Shown: positions 1 through 11,755, counted from the first letter of the stretch. The stretch: 64,000 nucleotides of DNA from Deroplatys truncata (GCA_030765065.1 CM060987.1:70690557-70754556), one strand, 5' to 3'. Translations and numbers: made by a program. The notes: generated from the letters alone by a model not told the origin.

Positions 1-120
1 TGCCCTAAATCTACGACACGGGATCACCGGTTTTACTTCCCTTCCAAAGAAAGCCATGCTAAGGATTTGTACGCCCGAAATAATCCATCGCCCTCCCCAT
101 GTTTGAACCCGCGACCTCGA
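1..120 (-). mobile_element. SINE family S1, partial copy cut by the window edge
   Basis: This matches the copies at 9662-9942 and 17279-17566. It has the shared body (a purine-rich GGAAGGGAAGTAAA-like block and a CGGGCGTA-like block, both read on the minus strand) and the remains of a tRNA-like B box (GAGGTCGCGGGTTCAAAC, minus strand). The 3' tail lies off the left edge. The tRNA-like A-box end is missing, because repeat-A sequence starts directly at about 121. Confidence 0.75.
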
Positions 121-125
121 GAATC

Positions 126-269
126 GAAATAAACCTTTGCAGAAGTAGATTCATTACACATTTAGTTGTAGGTACAAGGGGCATACAGAAAGCAGAATCG
201 ATAGTCTTATGTATCTATATGCTGGCCTTGAAATTCCGTGATCGCGTTAACAACTGAACGACAGCACTT
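126..269 (+). mobile_element. Repeat A, partial copy A1
   Basis: This is an internal 5' part of repeat A, recognised by the AAACCTTTGCAGAA, TAGGTACAAGGGGCATAC and ATATGCTGGCCTTGAAATTC blocks shared with other copies. It is truncated on the left by the SINE and on the right by the 5' end of copy A2, in head-to-tail order. Confidence 0.7.
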
Positions 270-673
270 TAAAAATCATTAAGTTTATTTTCACATAGCT
301 TCAGCACACTATTCCTACGAAATCTTATTTTTCTATCTATTTCATGTTAATCGAGATAAACCTTTGCAGAAATAGATTCATTGCAGATTTCGTATGGTTT
401 TTCGTAATACGAATCCATAGTCGTAAGTTTAAAACCGAGTCTCTATATACTGACCTTGTAACTCTATACTCGTTCGATGAAGTGAAAAAAACGACAGTAG
501 CGTAACAAAAACCACAAAGTATTAAAAAATGCAGACCAATAACTACGAACATCTCGGAATGACCAATGCCACAAAAAATTTGATAGGCATAAATCGTGGG
601 TTTTTATGTAGAAAGATTTTGCCTGTCTTTACAGTTTACCAATTACACAAAAGCCATTCAGAAAGAAGATGTC

Positions 674-1597
674 GCAGTAATCTGTCGTGTTATCTTTTTT
701 ACTTGGCGCCTGTTATTGTTTTACTATTTTGAATTTTGGGTTCTTTGTCCTCCGGCTAGCTATTATTACTCAGTCGAGCAAATATCTCTAAGCAGGGCGT
801 GTAAACGGAAAGGTGTTGTTACTAAAAGATAACACTAATAAAAGAATTTGTTTTTACACTCTTATTGCCGTCACTCTTAATTAATAGTTCACATCTGTAA
901 TCTTTATACACGCATGACTGAAACTGTTATATTTCCGAATGTAATTACTGTCGTAATAGTTGTCGCGTACTTCACATTTTGTAACTAACTTTACGACGCG
1001 AGAGATTCATCGAAACTGTATTACATTCACCTCACGAGAGATTCTTCAAGACTGCGCGACGTGTATCTCGTGAATGATTCTGTGGAACTGCGTGATGTGT
1101 ACCTCGCGAGAGATTGCTGAGAACTGCGCGATGTGTACCTCGCGAATGATTCTGTAGAACTGCGTAATGTGTAACTCGTGAATGGTTCTGTAGAACTGCG
1201 CGATACTTGCTTTTGGCTCAAGAATTTATACTCCCTCACCCCGATATGCCTAAACATTATAATAGAGCTGCTATTGGTTACTAAATCGCGCCAACATTAG
1301 CGTCTATTTTGTCAGTCAATCATAATTACTAACACATATGCTCTAGGGAAGATATTCCCTCCATTTCTAAAGAAAGCACCGCTACCCTGACGTCATTTGT
1401 TTGTCTCTTCTAAGTGATGAACAACTCACCCCATCGCTTCATTGTTACCCACTCCTATTGTCAGTTTCAGTGAGGCCGTGTAAACTTATTTCCTAACAAT
1501 GATTATAGCTAACAAACATCTAAAATCATTGTCATACAGTAATGTTAATTTACACTAGTCACTCTGGCATTCACAGTGTTGTGATATAAAATACTGC
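674..1597. mobile_element. Dispersed repeat X, copy 1 (inside repeat A)
   Basis: About 0.9 kb that is closely repeated at 8172-9076. It begins near GCAGTA and ends at TACTGC, a short inverted match that may mark the termini. It holds no ORF of substance; the only open frame (minus strand) arises from its 36-bp tandem repeat. Its interior has a 36-bp minisatellite at about 993-1211 and a conserved 3' half of about 380 bp. No target duplication is evident and the superfamily is unknown. It is probably a non-autonomous DNA transposon. Confidence 0.7.
993..1211. repeat. 36-bp minisatellite, six units
   Basis: Six head-to-tail units of about 36 bp with the core CTCGCGAGAGATTCTGTAGA followed by ACTGCGCGATGTGTAC. 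Since 36 is divisible by three, one minus-strand frame stays open as a 12-residue serine/arginine-rich repeat; this is a by-product, not a gene. The sister repeat at 8172-9076 has four units at the same place. Confidence 0.85.
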
Positions 1598-1950
1598 CCT
1601 AAAGAGCACGGATAATTCAATACTATAAACATATATTATTTGTCGTGTAAATATTTTAAATACACGTATTTTAATAATGAGAAAATAAAAAATATCGGAA
1701 ATATTTTTACATAAAGGGCAGTATGAGTTGGGTGGATTTTCTTGAAAATCTTCGTGTCGCATCTTTGGAAGATATTGAACTTAAATACCAAGTTGAGATT
1801 TATCGCACTTCTCGCATTCCAATTATGCTTTCTCGCTCTCTCTCTCCCCCTCTCTCGCGTTTTTATGGATTTGTGGGGCCTCATAACGTACATTTACGGT
1901 GAGATCTCGACATCAGATTTTTGGGTAGAGTACAATACTTCTTCCAAGGT

Positions 1951-3239
1951 TCCGTTCAAAATTGGAGAGATTCTCTGTTGTAAATATATTACTCCAATAC
2001 TGTGTTACTATACACATTTTGATTTGCCGTGTACTAAAGTTATACGTATAGGTATAGTAAAATGTTTCCACAAGATCAATTTTTCAGTCTAAATCCTTGA
2101 TGTGCTCTAACGTGTCTGCTTCATCTCTGCAGATAACTACTCCAATTCAGGCATCGTTAACCGCACAGTATCTAAGCTTTATGGATACAATTGAACAACG
2201 ACAGCTGTCGCTGTTGTGCATAATATCGGGTTGATCGTAGTAGAGTCATTCCAGGTCAAGTCCCAGAAATTTTCATAAAATTAGACTATCATGTCTCCGA
2301 TTCACTTCAAATTTTGCTCATGGATTACAAAAAGAAAGTGATTTATGTTTTATATTCTTATTTTGCTAGATCACAATATCTTAAAAAGCATTGCGCAATC
2401 CAACCTGTGAAAAGCGACACACCTCTCTACCTTCAAATTTGAATGTCTCACAGGTGATAAGTGATAGAATTATTTTATAAAGTGCAATGCAAAGCTTAAT
2501 ATTCAGTTTTTACTTAATATTTATTATAATCGATATAATTAATTATTTATATTAATTTTTAAAATCCAAACATTTTAATCTATATATCCTTATTAACCCG
2601 CAACTTTAAATAAATTCCTTTTAGTTTTTTGTGTATATTTGCATGAAACAAAGATGGGATACTGTATAGTTAATTTTAAATAAAATAACTTAAAAAGGGG
2701 TGCGGCGCGGCTGGAGAGTAGCAGCAGCAGTAGTCTGTCATTGGATGCCTTGTCAACTGTTCACAACACTTTAGTTGCACTAGTTTGTTCACATGTAATT
2801 TAAATTTGGCATACAGTTGAGAAACATTCAAACTTTTAATCTTATGCTATGGGAGGCAACTTAACTACAATTTAAATGTGCACTTTTCCCCCTAAAGGCT
2901 CAAAAGAATACCATCTGATTATTATTGCATTCTTATTTGTTCGAATAAATGAATTTAGCTCAAAGGTATCAGGGATCCCTTTCGCATTGCTGCATCTTGC
3001 CTTAAAATGGGCAAGACCACTTCTGGATTATTCACGGCATTGGCACTTTGCAGCACACAATCACTGTTATCAGTGGTTGGTACTTTGGGAAATTTTTTCG
3101 ACACGCATTACATAGTTTTAGGACTGGTGAACAAGGTTAAATTTCTCCATTTTTAATTTTGTAAGCATATTGCGGGTAAGCTTAATAATTTCTCCTTGTG
3201 TTCTGCTTGGAAACATTAAATGAATTGAAGCAATAGTCA
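1951..3239. other. Unassigned AT-rich DNA
   Basis: No gene, transposon terminus or RNA gene recognised. A short GC-rich patch with a small CAG-like run lies near 2700-2735. Short open frames here (for example 2876-3115) have no recognisable domain. Confidence 0.6.
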
Positions 3240-3241
3240 TA

Positions 3242-4242
3242 CTCTATATTCACTCTTAGGTTGATCCGCGTCAAAACAAACCCCAGGTGACCAGTGCACC
3301 GTTATAATGTATCCTTCCGCCATTCGCACTAGAAATACTGTCACACTTTCAGACCATGTGGTCAGTACAAGCGGCGCGTAGTGCAAAAAAGAACAGAGTC
3401 CTTATTTCGACAACTGAAACGGTGACTAGCATATTCTGTTAAGGATTAAAGATGATAAGATTTATAGTTGCAACAAAATAAACCTTTGCACATATAATAG
3501 TTAATTCTAAAATAAATGAGCGAAAAATAAAGTAACAGGTATGCGATAACCTAATTTATTCGCTCTCTGGAAGCGGCACTTTATTAACTGTTGGCGGCTC
3601 ATTTTAAAAAAGAAATTGTGCACTGTTACGCGAATTGTATTCTTCTTAAAATCACTACATTCTTGCATCACGTATTTCATATGCTTTCCTTCTTTTTTTT
3701 TCGAGTGTAACCACTTTTCTCGTTTCAGATTTTTCTGCACATGCACTGCTTATACTTGTGCTCGAAACACCGGTGAACTCAGAAGTTAATTTCACCATTT
3801 TTTTCCCGGAAAGTGTTGGATATTTCTCACATAACTTATAATAAGGATTTAACACTATTGTTTTTTCACCACTTGTAAATGGTTTGCGCGGCTTATGCTT
3901 TACGTAATTCGACGAAAACACAAGAGCAAATTCGACGTCCGCCATGATACTGAACACAACTGCTGGTTTCTGGCTGTAAACAATATTCTGCGCCTACCCG
4001 GATGTCACGTGACTCATACGAATTGCATCATGGGACTTGTAGCTCGTTTTACAGTATAAATCAGCATTAAATAAAATCTTAGGTATTTGTATAGAATATT
4101 ATGTTATTTAAGAATAAATTCATTCTAAAATTCAGAGATTAGCATGGACTACTTTCCTGCGCGCATTGTTACCGTCTTGCACCACGGTGCACTGACCACG
4201 GGGTTTGTTTTGCTGCGGATCAACCTAAGAGTGAATACAGAG
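3242..4242 (-). mobile_element. IS630/Tc1-mariner-like element, internal deletion derivative
   Basis: The ends form terminal inverted repeats: CTCTATATTCACTCTTAGG on the left, and on the right its complement with one difference, continuing through GTTGATCCGC and CAAAACAAACCCC-like blocks. TA dinucleotides at 3240-3241 and 4243-4244 fit a Tc1/mariner TA duplication. At 1001 bp it is too short for a full transposase, but it keeps the minus-strand N-terminal coding part. This is a non-autonomous derivative made by internal deletion. Confidence 0.75.
3570..3945 (-). pseudogene. IS630-like transposase, N-terminal remnant
   Basis: The likely start is the methionine at 3945 (MADVEF...), not the upstream in-frame methionine at 3957. 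The first about 95 residues look like the lysine-rich helix-turn-helix DNA-binding region of arthropod IS630/Tc1-mariner transposases (KLCEKYPTLS, KMVKLTSEFTGVS). A frameshift near 3660 then leads to an NTIRVTVHNFFFK block. Homology ends shortly after and the whole DDE catalytic domain is absent, so it cannot be active. The NTIRVTVHNFFFK block is related to the VIRRTIHNFYVKEK block in the pseudogene at 42607-43490, so the two belong to one broad family. Confidence 0.7.
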
Positions 4243-4424
4243 TAGTTACGTTTCTTATGTTCACTCATGCACTTTCAGAAACCACAGAGGTAAGAATGAA
4301 CTTCTAAAGCTGAAGACAAAGTTCCATTTAAAATGAAACAGTGGAGACAGGCTTCATAGAATATCAGATTCCAATTGCTAAGTTACTCCCAACACCGGAA
4401 ATGATAGCCTATCACGTTCGTACT

Positions 4425-5504
4425 CAGTGTTGCCAACTTAGCCATTTTATGGCTAAATCTAGCATTTTCGCAGTAGCTTTTAGCCATATAAAATCGTAAA
4501 ATGCTTATAGCCTGAAATCTAGCCTATTTATCAAACCTCTTAGCCAAATCTAGCCTAAACAGCTAAATTTTATCTGCGCTTTAGCTATGCAAAGAAAAAA
4601 TGGTTAGGGTGAATCCCCTCTACCTTGTAGCTGTATTATATTCCTATCATGAGTCATGGCATGCCATCACAATATTTACTATTCATAAGGTAAATATGTA
4701 TTAGCATCTAGATAATACCCGTTGTAACATGAACTTGACTTGCGATTATTCACCGTGATTATTCCCCCAAGTAATTTAAAGCTGAACTGTGTTACCCTAA
4801 TTCGATGGTTCCAATGCATGTTTATATTTTCGTTTGCTCTGTGAGAAAAGGAGAGGGGAAAAGACGTAAACTTATAGATATGTATATCAGGCCGAACCAG
4901 TGTTGCCAACTTGCCACATAAAATCGTAAAATGCTTATAGCCTGAAGTGTAGCCTATTTAACAAACCCCTTAACCAAAATCTAGACTAAATAACATAATT
5001 TCATCTGCGCTTTAGCTATACAAAAGGAATAAATGGTTACGGTAAATCCCCACTACCGTGTAGTTGTATTATGTTCCTATCATGAGTCCATGACATGTCA
5101 TTAAAATGTGTACTAATCATAAGGGCGACTTTCTGGAATTTGCGCCCAAAATGTATGATTTTTGACACATAGAATTGGTCAGTTTTTACATATTTTACCT
5201 AAAGAACTTCAGTAAACTTAATATTTCAATATCAGATATATTTAACGTACAGTGTTGGTGCTTAGCAAAAATATACCTATTCCATTTCAATTTTATATTA
5301 AATAAATTATTCTTTTACAATATTTAAATATTATGGAATTATCTAATCAACTACAATAATTAGAATATCTTTATGGGGTTTAACTTCTGCAAACAAAATT
5401 TGGGTAGATTTAGACGCCAATTATATCTAGCCAGTTTTTGTTAAATAATACCTTTTTAAAGATACCATCTAGCCATTATTTCAGAGGAAGTGTTGGCAAC
5501 ACTG
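4425..5504. mobile_element. hAT-like non-autonomous DNA transposon
   Basis: Starts CAGTGTTGCCAAC and ends with the exact complement GTTGGCAACACTG. It is flanked by a perfect 8-bp target duplication TTCGTACT (4417-4424 and 5505-5512). An 8-bp duplication with a CAGTG start is typical of the hAT superfamily. There is no transposase; the interior is AT-rich. The first about 260 bp, including the CAGTGTTGCC terminus, are repeated directly at 4898-5125, so it is a composite with a duplicated left end. Confidence 0.85.
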
Positions 5505-5512
5505 TTCGTACT

Positions 5513-6224
5513 GCGTAATGCATTGCCGGCGTGCTACTGCGGTGTGAAGCTCTCAGTCAGCAAACACTATTTTCTAAAACCCTACGCGCTAACACAAATA
5601 AACTGTTTAACAGCGCACTTCTAAGGAAGATCCCATCCTAATATTAACAGATTTAAAACAAAATATATCACAGATTCCTTCTGAATTTTTTTACAGATTT
5701 TAATATTAGTTGGTTAAATATGATATTGCGGTTTAAAATATTCATACCTAAAAAAGTGATGTATTTTTATTCTGAATATATAGTATTTTGAATGAGGAAA
5801 ACCACAATGTTTTTATCTACAAAACGACCTATTGTTCTCATCCCTGACCATTCTGTGTTCCGAGAATAAATTACTTTTATGTAACGTTGTGCACGTAAAA
5901 GAAAAATGTTAATTTGATTTTCCACAGAATATAAAATACATGTCCATTTATTTTATGTGTGTAAAAAGGAAGTTTTTTATTTAAAAATTTAAGTGCGTAA
6001 TAAATAATTCTGTGGCATATAATTTAACAGTGAAATACTGATACAGAATTATTTTTGGGTGAAATCCATTTAATTCATCTTCTTACTATTGGCAAGTGGT
6101 AAAGAAAGTAAAAACCCATATATTTCAGGTGATTCACTAGTGCAATGTAATTCGTTTCATACAACCCCCACTACGCACATCGATCCACTTCCCGCTCAAT
6201 ATGTTAACAATGATATACCTAGCC
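5513..6224. other. Unassigned AT-rich DNA
   Basis: No coding, repeat or RNA feature that I can support. Confidence 0.6.
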
Positions 6225-6530
6225 CGCCTCTGTAGTGTGGGGGTAGCGTGTCTGCCTCACATTCAAGGGGTCCCAAGTTGGAATCTCGGTTAGGGTGAGT
6301 CACGCGGATAAGGTTTTTCCGGACTTTTCCCTTATTCTGAGAAGACTAATGTCGCTAACTTTAAGCTCTATGGATTCCAGGTTCACTTGAGCATCATTTC
6401 ATTCATCGTCCGAAATGACATACCAGGTTAAGGGACCTGAGCTGATTATCTATAGTTGCTAGGAGAGGGAAGGGGAGTGATCGCAATCGCGTGGCGGTTT
6501 GGCGGGAATCGAGTGACATATTTTGTTGTT
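6225..6530 (+). mobile_element. tRNA-derived SINE-like element S4
   Basis: The head has a degenerate A-box-like stretch (GTGGGGGTAGCGTGTC) and a B-box-like stretch (GGTCCCAAGTTGGAATC) about 30 bp apart, as in pol III promoters of tRNA-derived SINEs. A roughly 230-bp body follows. There is no tRNA acceptor pairing, so it is not a tRNA gene. It is the only copy of this family in the window, and its 3' boundary is approximate. Confidence 0.55.
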
Positions 6531-8171
6531 AAACGTTAATTCATTATGGACATTAATTTTCGTCGTTGGATTCACTTTCAGTCACAATACCAAAGATTTC
6601 CGAACAATGGAGTCGGAATTATAAAAGGTTGCTCTTTAAGGGAAGTTCATACAAGTACACTCTGAAACTAACGCCATCCAGACTCTAAGCTGGCTGCTGC
6701 TTTCGTGAAAAACAAAATGGTCGTTTCAGTAGGCTATGCATGCTAGACTATCGCAGCTTTTACTGAATTTGGTGAAAATGAAACATGTTTGGGCGATTGA
6801 TTTAAGAAGATTATTGCGTGGTTGGTGTTTATGATTGTTTTCAACAATGTCTTTTAAGTGCTGTGGTGAATTACAAAAATCTGATTGTTGCACTCATGAC
6901 TTTCTCTGCTCTTGTACAATCACAAAATAGTAAATTAAATTTTTAATGAGCTCGGTCACATTTCAAACTCTAACATATCAAGAAAGAAGCAGACTATTAT
7001 TTTAACATCTCTATTTGCTTAAAAGAAAGTATTTATAGGATGGTCTATTTAGTTGTTCATATTCCCGTTACATCCACTAACAAATAATACTTCCTGAAGC
7101 TCTTCTACATTTTATATGCAAGTAGTAATGTTGTTCCTTGCTGCATTTGGTTGAAATATTCCAAATTATCTTTGCCATCTCAATTGCTTTAGGATTCATA
7201 TATTTCTTTTGTGATCATATACTGGGATTATTTTAGTCCCATATTTTCAGGCGTATGGATTAATTTTTTGAGAGTGGGTTATTTGGGGCTGTCACCTTCT
7301 AATTCCGAAGTGAGACAATAATAGTACTTTCCATTTAAATATCCTTGACAACATGGCATGATTGAAAGAATTTAATAATACCAATTATTTAATAATAACA
7401 AGAATATCACCCCCACTGCCCTGAAATTAACTCGCTAAACTTCACTCTTCGGAAGTAAATCTAAATTTTTGTGCAGAGATAGAAAAAGTTTAGAGTATTT
7501 CCTTTTAGGTATCCCTGGAACTTTCACAAATGAATTTTCACGGAGCTATCCTAAAGAAATCTGTTTTCTTTGTATCAGCGAAGATCTTAAAGAACCAAAT
7601 GGGCTATTGGTATAAAATATCGAAAAAGTTTAATGTTCTGCTTTTCTATCCTAGCATTTCAAGTGCAATACTGTGAGCAGTAGCCGATTTTATTAACATA
7701 TATGCCCCAAGTAGAAACTTTAAAACGGAATGTTTATAATGCATTGTTTTTATAATCCAGCCCGTATTAATTGTTTATACCTATTTTCTGCGTTTACTTT
7801 GTGAATTAGATTTTCCTTCGCACAAGATAAGATACAATACATTTCAATAACGTTTAATGATTAAACTACCTCTACTGCTCGCTGTAACCGATGGCCTACA
7901 TGTGCGGTCATCTTGTATTAATGATCAGGCCTTCTCTCTAGAAGGTGTTGCTGAAACAGACGATTTAGCTGATTAGCTAGGAAGCTTGAGGATATGAAAT
8001 CAGTGTTTGTGCTGTTGCTCAACCTCCTTCGTTAATGACGGAGACACTATGAGCAGATATACGAAGGTCACTCATAGAAAATGGAAATTAATTAGTGTTA
8101 CATGCCAAGGGTTTCTTAACTATATTTAAGTTTAGACAATATCTGTAAACCTGAGCCCGCTCCAATAGTCT
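6531..8171. other. Unassigned AT-rich DNA
   Basis: No genes, terminal repeats or RNA genes recognised. No open frame of note. Confidence 0.6.
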
Positions 8172-9076
8172 GCAGTATCAGGACTTCTGTGTATCTATTC
8201 TATTGTCGTGGTATTCTCTTCGTGTTATTTTATTTGCTGGCGCCTGTTATTGTTTTACTATTTTGAATTTTGGGTTCTTTGTCCTCTGCTAGCTATTATT
8301 ACTCAGTCGAGCAAAATATCTCTTGAACAGGGTGTGTAAACGGAAAGGAGTTGTTACTAAAAGATAACACTGATAAAAGAATTTGTTTTTACACCTTTAT
8401 TGCCGTCACATTTAATTAATTTCACATATTTAATCTTGATACACGCCTGAATGAAACTGTTATATTTTCGAATGTAACTACAATCACTTATTTGCCGCGC
8501 ACTATTAATTCGCGTATTTCACATTTTGTAACTAACTTTTCGACGCGAGAGATTCTATAGAATTGCGTAATGTGTACTTCATGAATGCTTCCTTAGAACT
8601 GCCTGACGTGTAACTCACGAGAGAGATTTCTTAGAACTGCGCGAAGTTTACCTTGTGAATGATTCTGTAGAACTGCGCGATACTTGCCTTTGGCTCAAGA
8701 ATTTATACTCCCTCACCCCGATATGCCTAAACATTATAATAGAGCTGCTATTGGTTACTAAATCGCGCCAACATTAGCGTCTGTTTTATAAGCCAATCAT
8801 AATTACAAATACATATGCTCTAGGGAAGATATTCCCTCCATTTCTAAAGAAAGGCACGCTACCCTGACGTCATTTGTTTGTCTCTTCTAATTGATAAACA
8901 ACTCACCCCCTCGCTTCATTGTTACCCGCTCCTATTGTCAGTTTCAGTGAGGCCGTGTAAACTTAATTCCTAACAATGCTTATGGCTAACAAACTTACAA
9001 AATCATTGTCATACAATAATGTTAATTTACACTACAATCACTCTGGCATTCACAGTGTTGTGATATAAAATACTGC
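8172..9076. mobile_element. Dispersed repeat X, copy 2
   Basis: Second copy of the 674-1597 repeat. Close similarity is clear from about 8221 (CGTGTTATTTT, GGCGCCTGTTATTG) to TACTGC at 9076. The first about 50 bp differ in length from copy 1. The internal 36-bp minisatellite has four units instead of six. Close similarity elsewhere suggests fairly recent spread of the family. Confidence 0.7.
8541..8691. repeat. 36-bp minisatellite, four units
   Basis: The same unit as at 993-1211, here four copies, one of which has gained about 2 bp. It is a variable-number tandem repeat inside a transposable repeat. Confidence 0.75.
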
Positions 9077-9249
9077 CTCACTGTACGTGGATGTTGCTTG
9101 GCTAAACAATAGGGTGACTTCCCAAGCTATAACTTTCTAAGACTTTAAATCGGTTTAGGGATGAGAAAATCTCTTAAAGTCTGTAAGACTTCATCATGTA
9201 TTTAGGGATCTTTACTCTCCGCAGTCCACTATTTACCTGTGGTTTGTGG

Positions 9250-10300
9250 ATTTTAGAAGAGAAAAGAATTCACTGACAAAAGAAGACCGCTCACAATGGC
9301 CCGCCACGTCAACAACGGATGAAGCACATGGAAGATCCTCACTGTATACATTATCAGATTCAAGAAGCCCTGAATCTTGGATTGGCAGCAGTGAAAACAA
9401 CTCAAAATAAAAAGTTTTTCAGAGCGCTCTGTAGTCATTTGATTCCCCATTACCTCACATATGAAAAGAAAAAAAAACACTTGTGGATTGATGCCAAAAA
9501 ATGTTAGAAAAAATTGAATAGAGAAAGATCAAAAAACATTTGACGTTATAACCTACATAAAAGCTGAATGTACCAGTAGGATTCATAAACTAAACGGCAG
9601 TAATCGACTAAAGTGAGTCCGCGAGAAACTTGAGAGATGAAAGACCGTAATTGCCTTAAAAGTCGTCCTCCGTATCTAGAGGTAGCATGTTAACCTCTGG
9701 TTCCTGAAGTCGAGGATTCAAACCCGGCGGCAAGCGATTGATTTTTTCGGGTGTAAAAATGCTTAGTATAGCTTCTTTCGGAAGGGAAGTAAAGTCGGTA
9801 GTCCCGTGTAGTGGATTTAAGGCACGTAAAGCAACCTCGAGCCTGATAACTGAGCAAAATTTCCGGTCTTCCATGCTCAATATAAAATGGGACGCTAAGG
9901 GCCGTAGTAGATAAAGAACGTTCATAAATAAATAAAATTAAAAATTGCCTCAAAATAACTGCCCCAAATCTTCAACAAATTGAGAAGGAAGCGTCCTAAC
10001 ACTGACCTGTGTTGCCAACTGTTGCTCCACGACAACGCCTCTGGCTACTGCACGCTGGAAACAACTGTTTCGGCAGGATTCAAGAGTCAGATGTTTGTTC
10101 CATACTCCCTGAAGTTCAGGTATTTGTATCACTTTAAACCGCAGTGACTGCATAAGAAAATGCAACTTGCACTTTATGCAAAGACGCTTGGTGTTCAGCA
10201 TTAACAAAATGGTTTGAACAGATGAGACGTTTGTAGAAAGTAATGGAAAATACTTTGAAAGGATTCAACGATGAACTCATTTTTTTAAAATTGTATTGCG
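9250..10300 (+). pseudogene. Decayed mariner-like transposase, split by a SINE
   Basis: The left part (about 9315-9560) recalls the mariner linker region before the first catalytic Asp: LIPHYLTYEKKK and a KKMLEKIE-like stretch after a frameshift. The right part (about 9985-10290) holds LLLHDNASGYC, resembling the HHDNASAHT block with the second catalytic Asp. It is followed by a QMLP-like strand and, frameshifted, ALTKWFEQMRRL, typical of the mariner C-terminus. Stops and frame changes are numerous. SINE S1 at 9662-9942 sits in the middle. I could not place the terminal inverted repeats. The call rests on motif order; an alignment would be needed to be sure. Confidence 0.5.
9662..9942 (+). 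mobile_element. SINE family S1, full-length copy
   Basis: Starts GTCGTCCTCCG, has a tRNA-like head with a B box (GAGGATTCAAACC-like), a conserved body (GGAAGGGAAGTAAAG, GGGACGCTAAGG) and an A-rich tail. It is flanked by a 13-bp target duplication AATTGCCTYAAAA at 9649-9661 and 9943-9955 (one mismatch). The duplication sits inside a decayed mariner, so the SINE is younger. Confidence 0.9.
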
Positions 10301-11401
10301 TTCATCCACAAAGCTTTCAGAGTGAAGCTCCCATAACTAATCTACACTTCATGTCTGAAAGTGCACAGTAGTGGATGTGGGTAAAGCAAGCGTTATGGTG
10401 CTTCATAAGCCACAAGTTCTAAGCAATCCTACCGTTATTAAACAGGTTGTCACCGTATTCATTATCCTGCATAATTGGCTCATTTTGGCACCCGTGCTAA
10501 TAATAGTAATGGCGCATTTCCTAAAGCAATAACGTAATACTGGTATTCTAAGTTATCCTGACTTATAGAGAGAAAATGAATCCATTTTAAGATATTCTGA
10601 GCAACGAAGATGAAAATATCTCTGTACATTAAATATAGAATTCAAATCAGAATTTATAATTAATTACCATGCTGTGCTGATAATAGACTACAGTACAGTC
10701 CACAACACCTGATCACTTCTCTCCCAGGGACGGAATGCATGCAAGTGACTTATCGGTTCAACACGCCAGGTAATAGCAAATACCATGCAGGGAGAGAAGC
10801 TAGTGTCTCATAATATACGAACACTCTCACTTAATGTCAGCTATAGATGCCGAATTATTTCACGATTTATTACCTACTATTTATAATGCCAAGATTGCGT
10901 AAAACGTTGTATCCAACTCTTGGATAATCTTAATATGACATTCGTGAAAATTCTGGCAAGGATTATTCACTTGTTGCACAAATTATTTTACTTTGATCTT
11001 CTCTCTCTTCTTGCACGTTGTTTTACGTACCTTTTACCGCACTCGCTCAATTGATCATAGCAAAAACTAATATGAAATAAGTGTATACATTTCGACGTCA
11101 CGGAACATGTTACATTTGGTCAATTTAAAACTGACGGCGTCTGAGAAACGGAGATCTAATCGGTTACTTTCGTGAGCACTCTGTACAGCCAACCTTTGTT
11201 CACAATTCTTGCAGTAGTTATAATGGGGAACACAACTATAATTACAAAAGCCTTCCGAGAAAATAATTCATATATTGGATTTCAAACAGAAATGTTTAAG
11301 AGTGTTTCAACACTGAATATTTGTAACCAAAACACACTTTAACGATTGGTGGTTCTCAAGTGCAGTATGACTTAAGCTCGTTACGATGCCACGGTTACTG
11401 C
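10301..11401. other. Unassigned DNA with a spaced inverted repeat
   Basis: No gene recognised. A spaced inverted repeat CTTCTCTCCC (near 10716) and GGGAGAGAAG (near 10790) could pair across about 65 bp. Its role is unknown. Confidence 0.5.
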
Positions 11402-11480
11402 AGCACTCTTAGATCAGTGGTAGTGAGTTAGCTTACTGTTCCTGAGGTTGCAAGTTCAAATCTCCGTGGAGTTATTCGGC
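11402..11480 (+). mobile_element. tRNA-like SINE head fragment
   Basis: A-box-like TCAGTGGTAGTGAG and B-box-like GAGGTTGCAAGTTCAAATC separated by tRNA-like spacing. There is no clear body, so it is probably a fragment. Confidence 0.4.
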
Positions 11481-11755
11481 TTCCCCTACTTTCATTTTAA
11501 ATATATGAGTAGGAATATAACAGGTTTTCTTCGCTTTATATATATGTAGTATTTATTTAGTAGTCCGTCATACCGGTAGATGGCAACCAGGACAATTTAT
11601 CGGTCTGGAGCATTCTTATTCAATCAATTTAACTTTACAACCACAAATTTCGCCATTATTGAAATTATATTTGCAAGTAAAATGAAGTAACACAAGCAAT
11701 ATCATCCAAATCATCAGTAAAACGAGTTTAAAAAAATTAAATATAACAATCCGCT

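Larger units (their letters stand above)
270..1950 (+). mobile_element. Repeat A, copy A2, interrupted by repeat X
   Basis: Two segments, 270-673 and 1598-1950, together form one non-coding repeat-A copy. The left part holds the 5' region up to a CATTCAGAA-like block. The right part resumes with an AATTCAA...TTTATTTGTC-like block and runs through CTTCGTGTCGCATCTTTGG and AAATACCAAG to the GGGTAGAGTACAATACTTC 3' region. The final hairpin is degraded. The 924-bp repeat X separates the halves, so X inserted after A2. Confidence 0.75.

Noticed and set aside
993-1211. CRISPR-like array
   Set aside because: Units are directly adjacent with no unique spacers and the genome context is eukaryotic, so it is a minisatellite.
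1027-1257. Serine/arginine-rich repetitive 76-residue frame
   Set aside because: It is the translation of the 36-bp minisatellite in a transposable repeat. Any 36-bp tandem repeat keeps a frame open, and the sister copy with four units does not preserve it.
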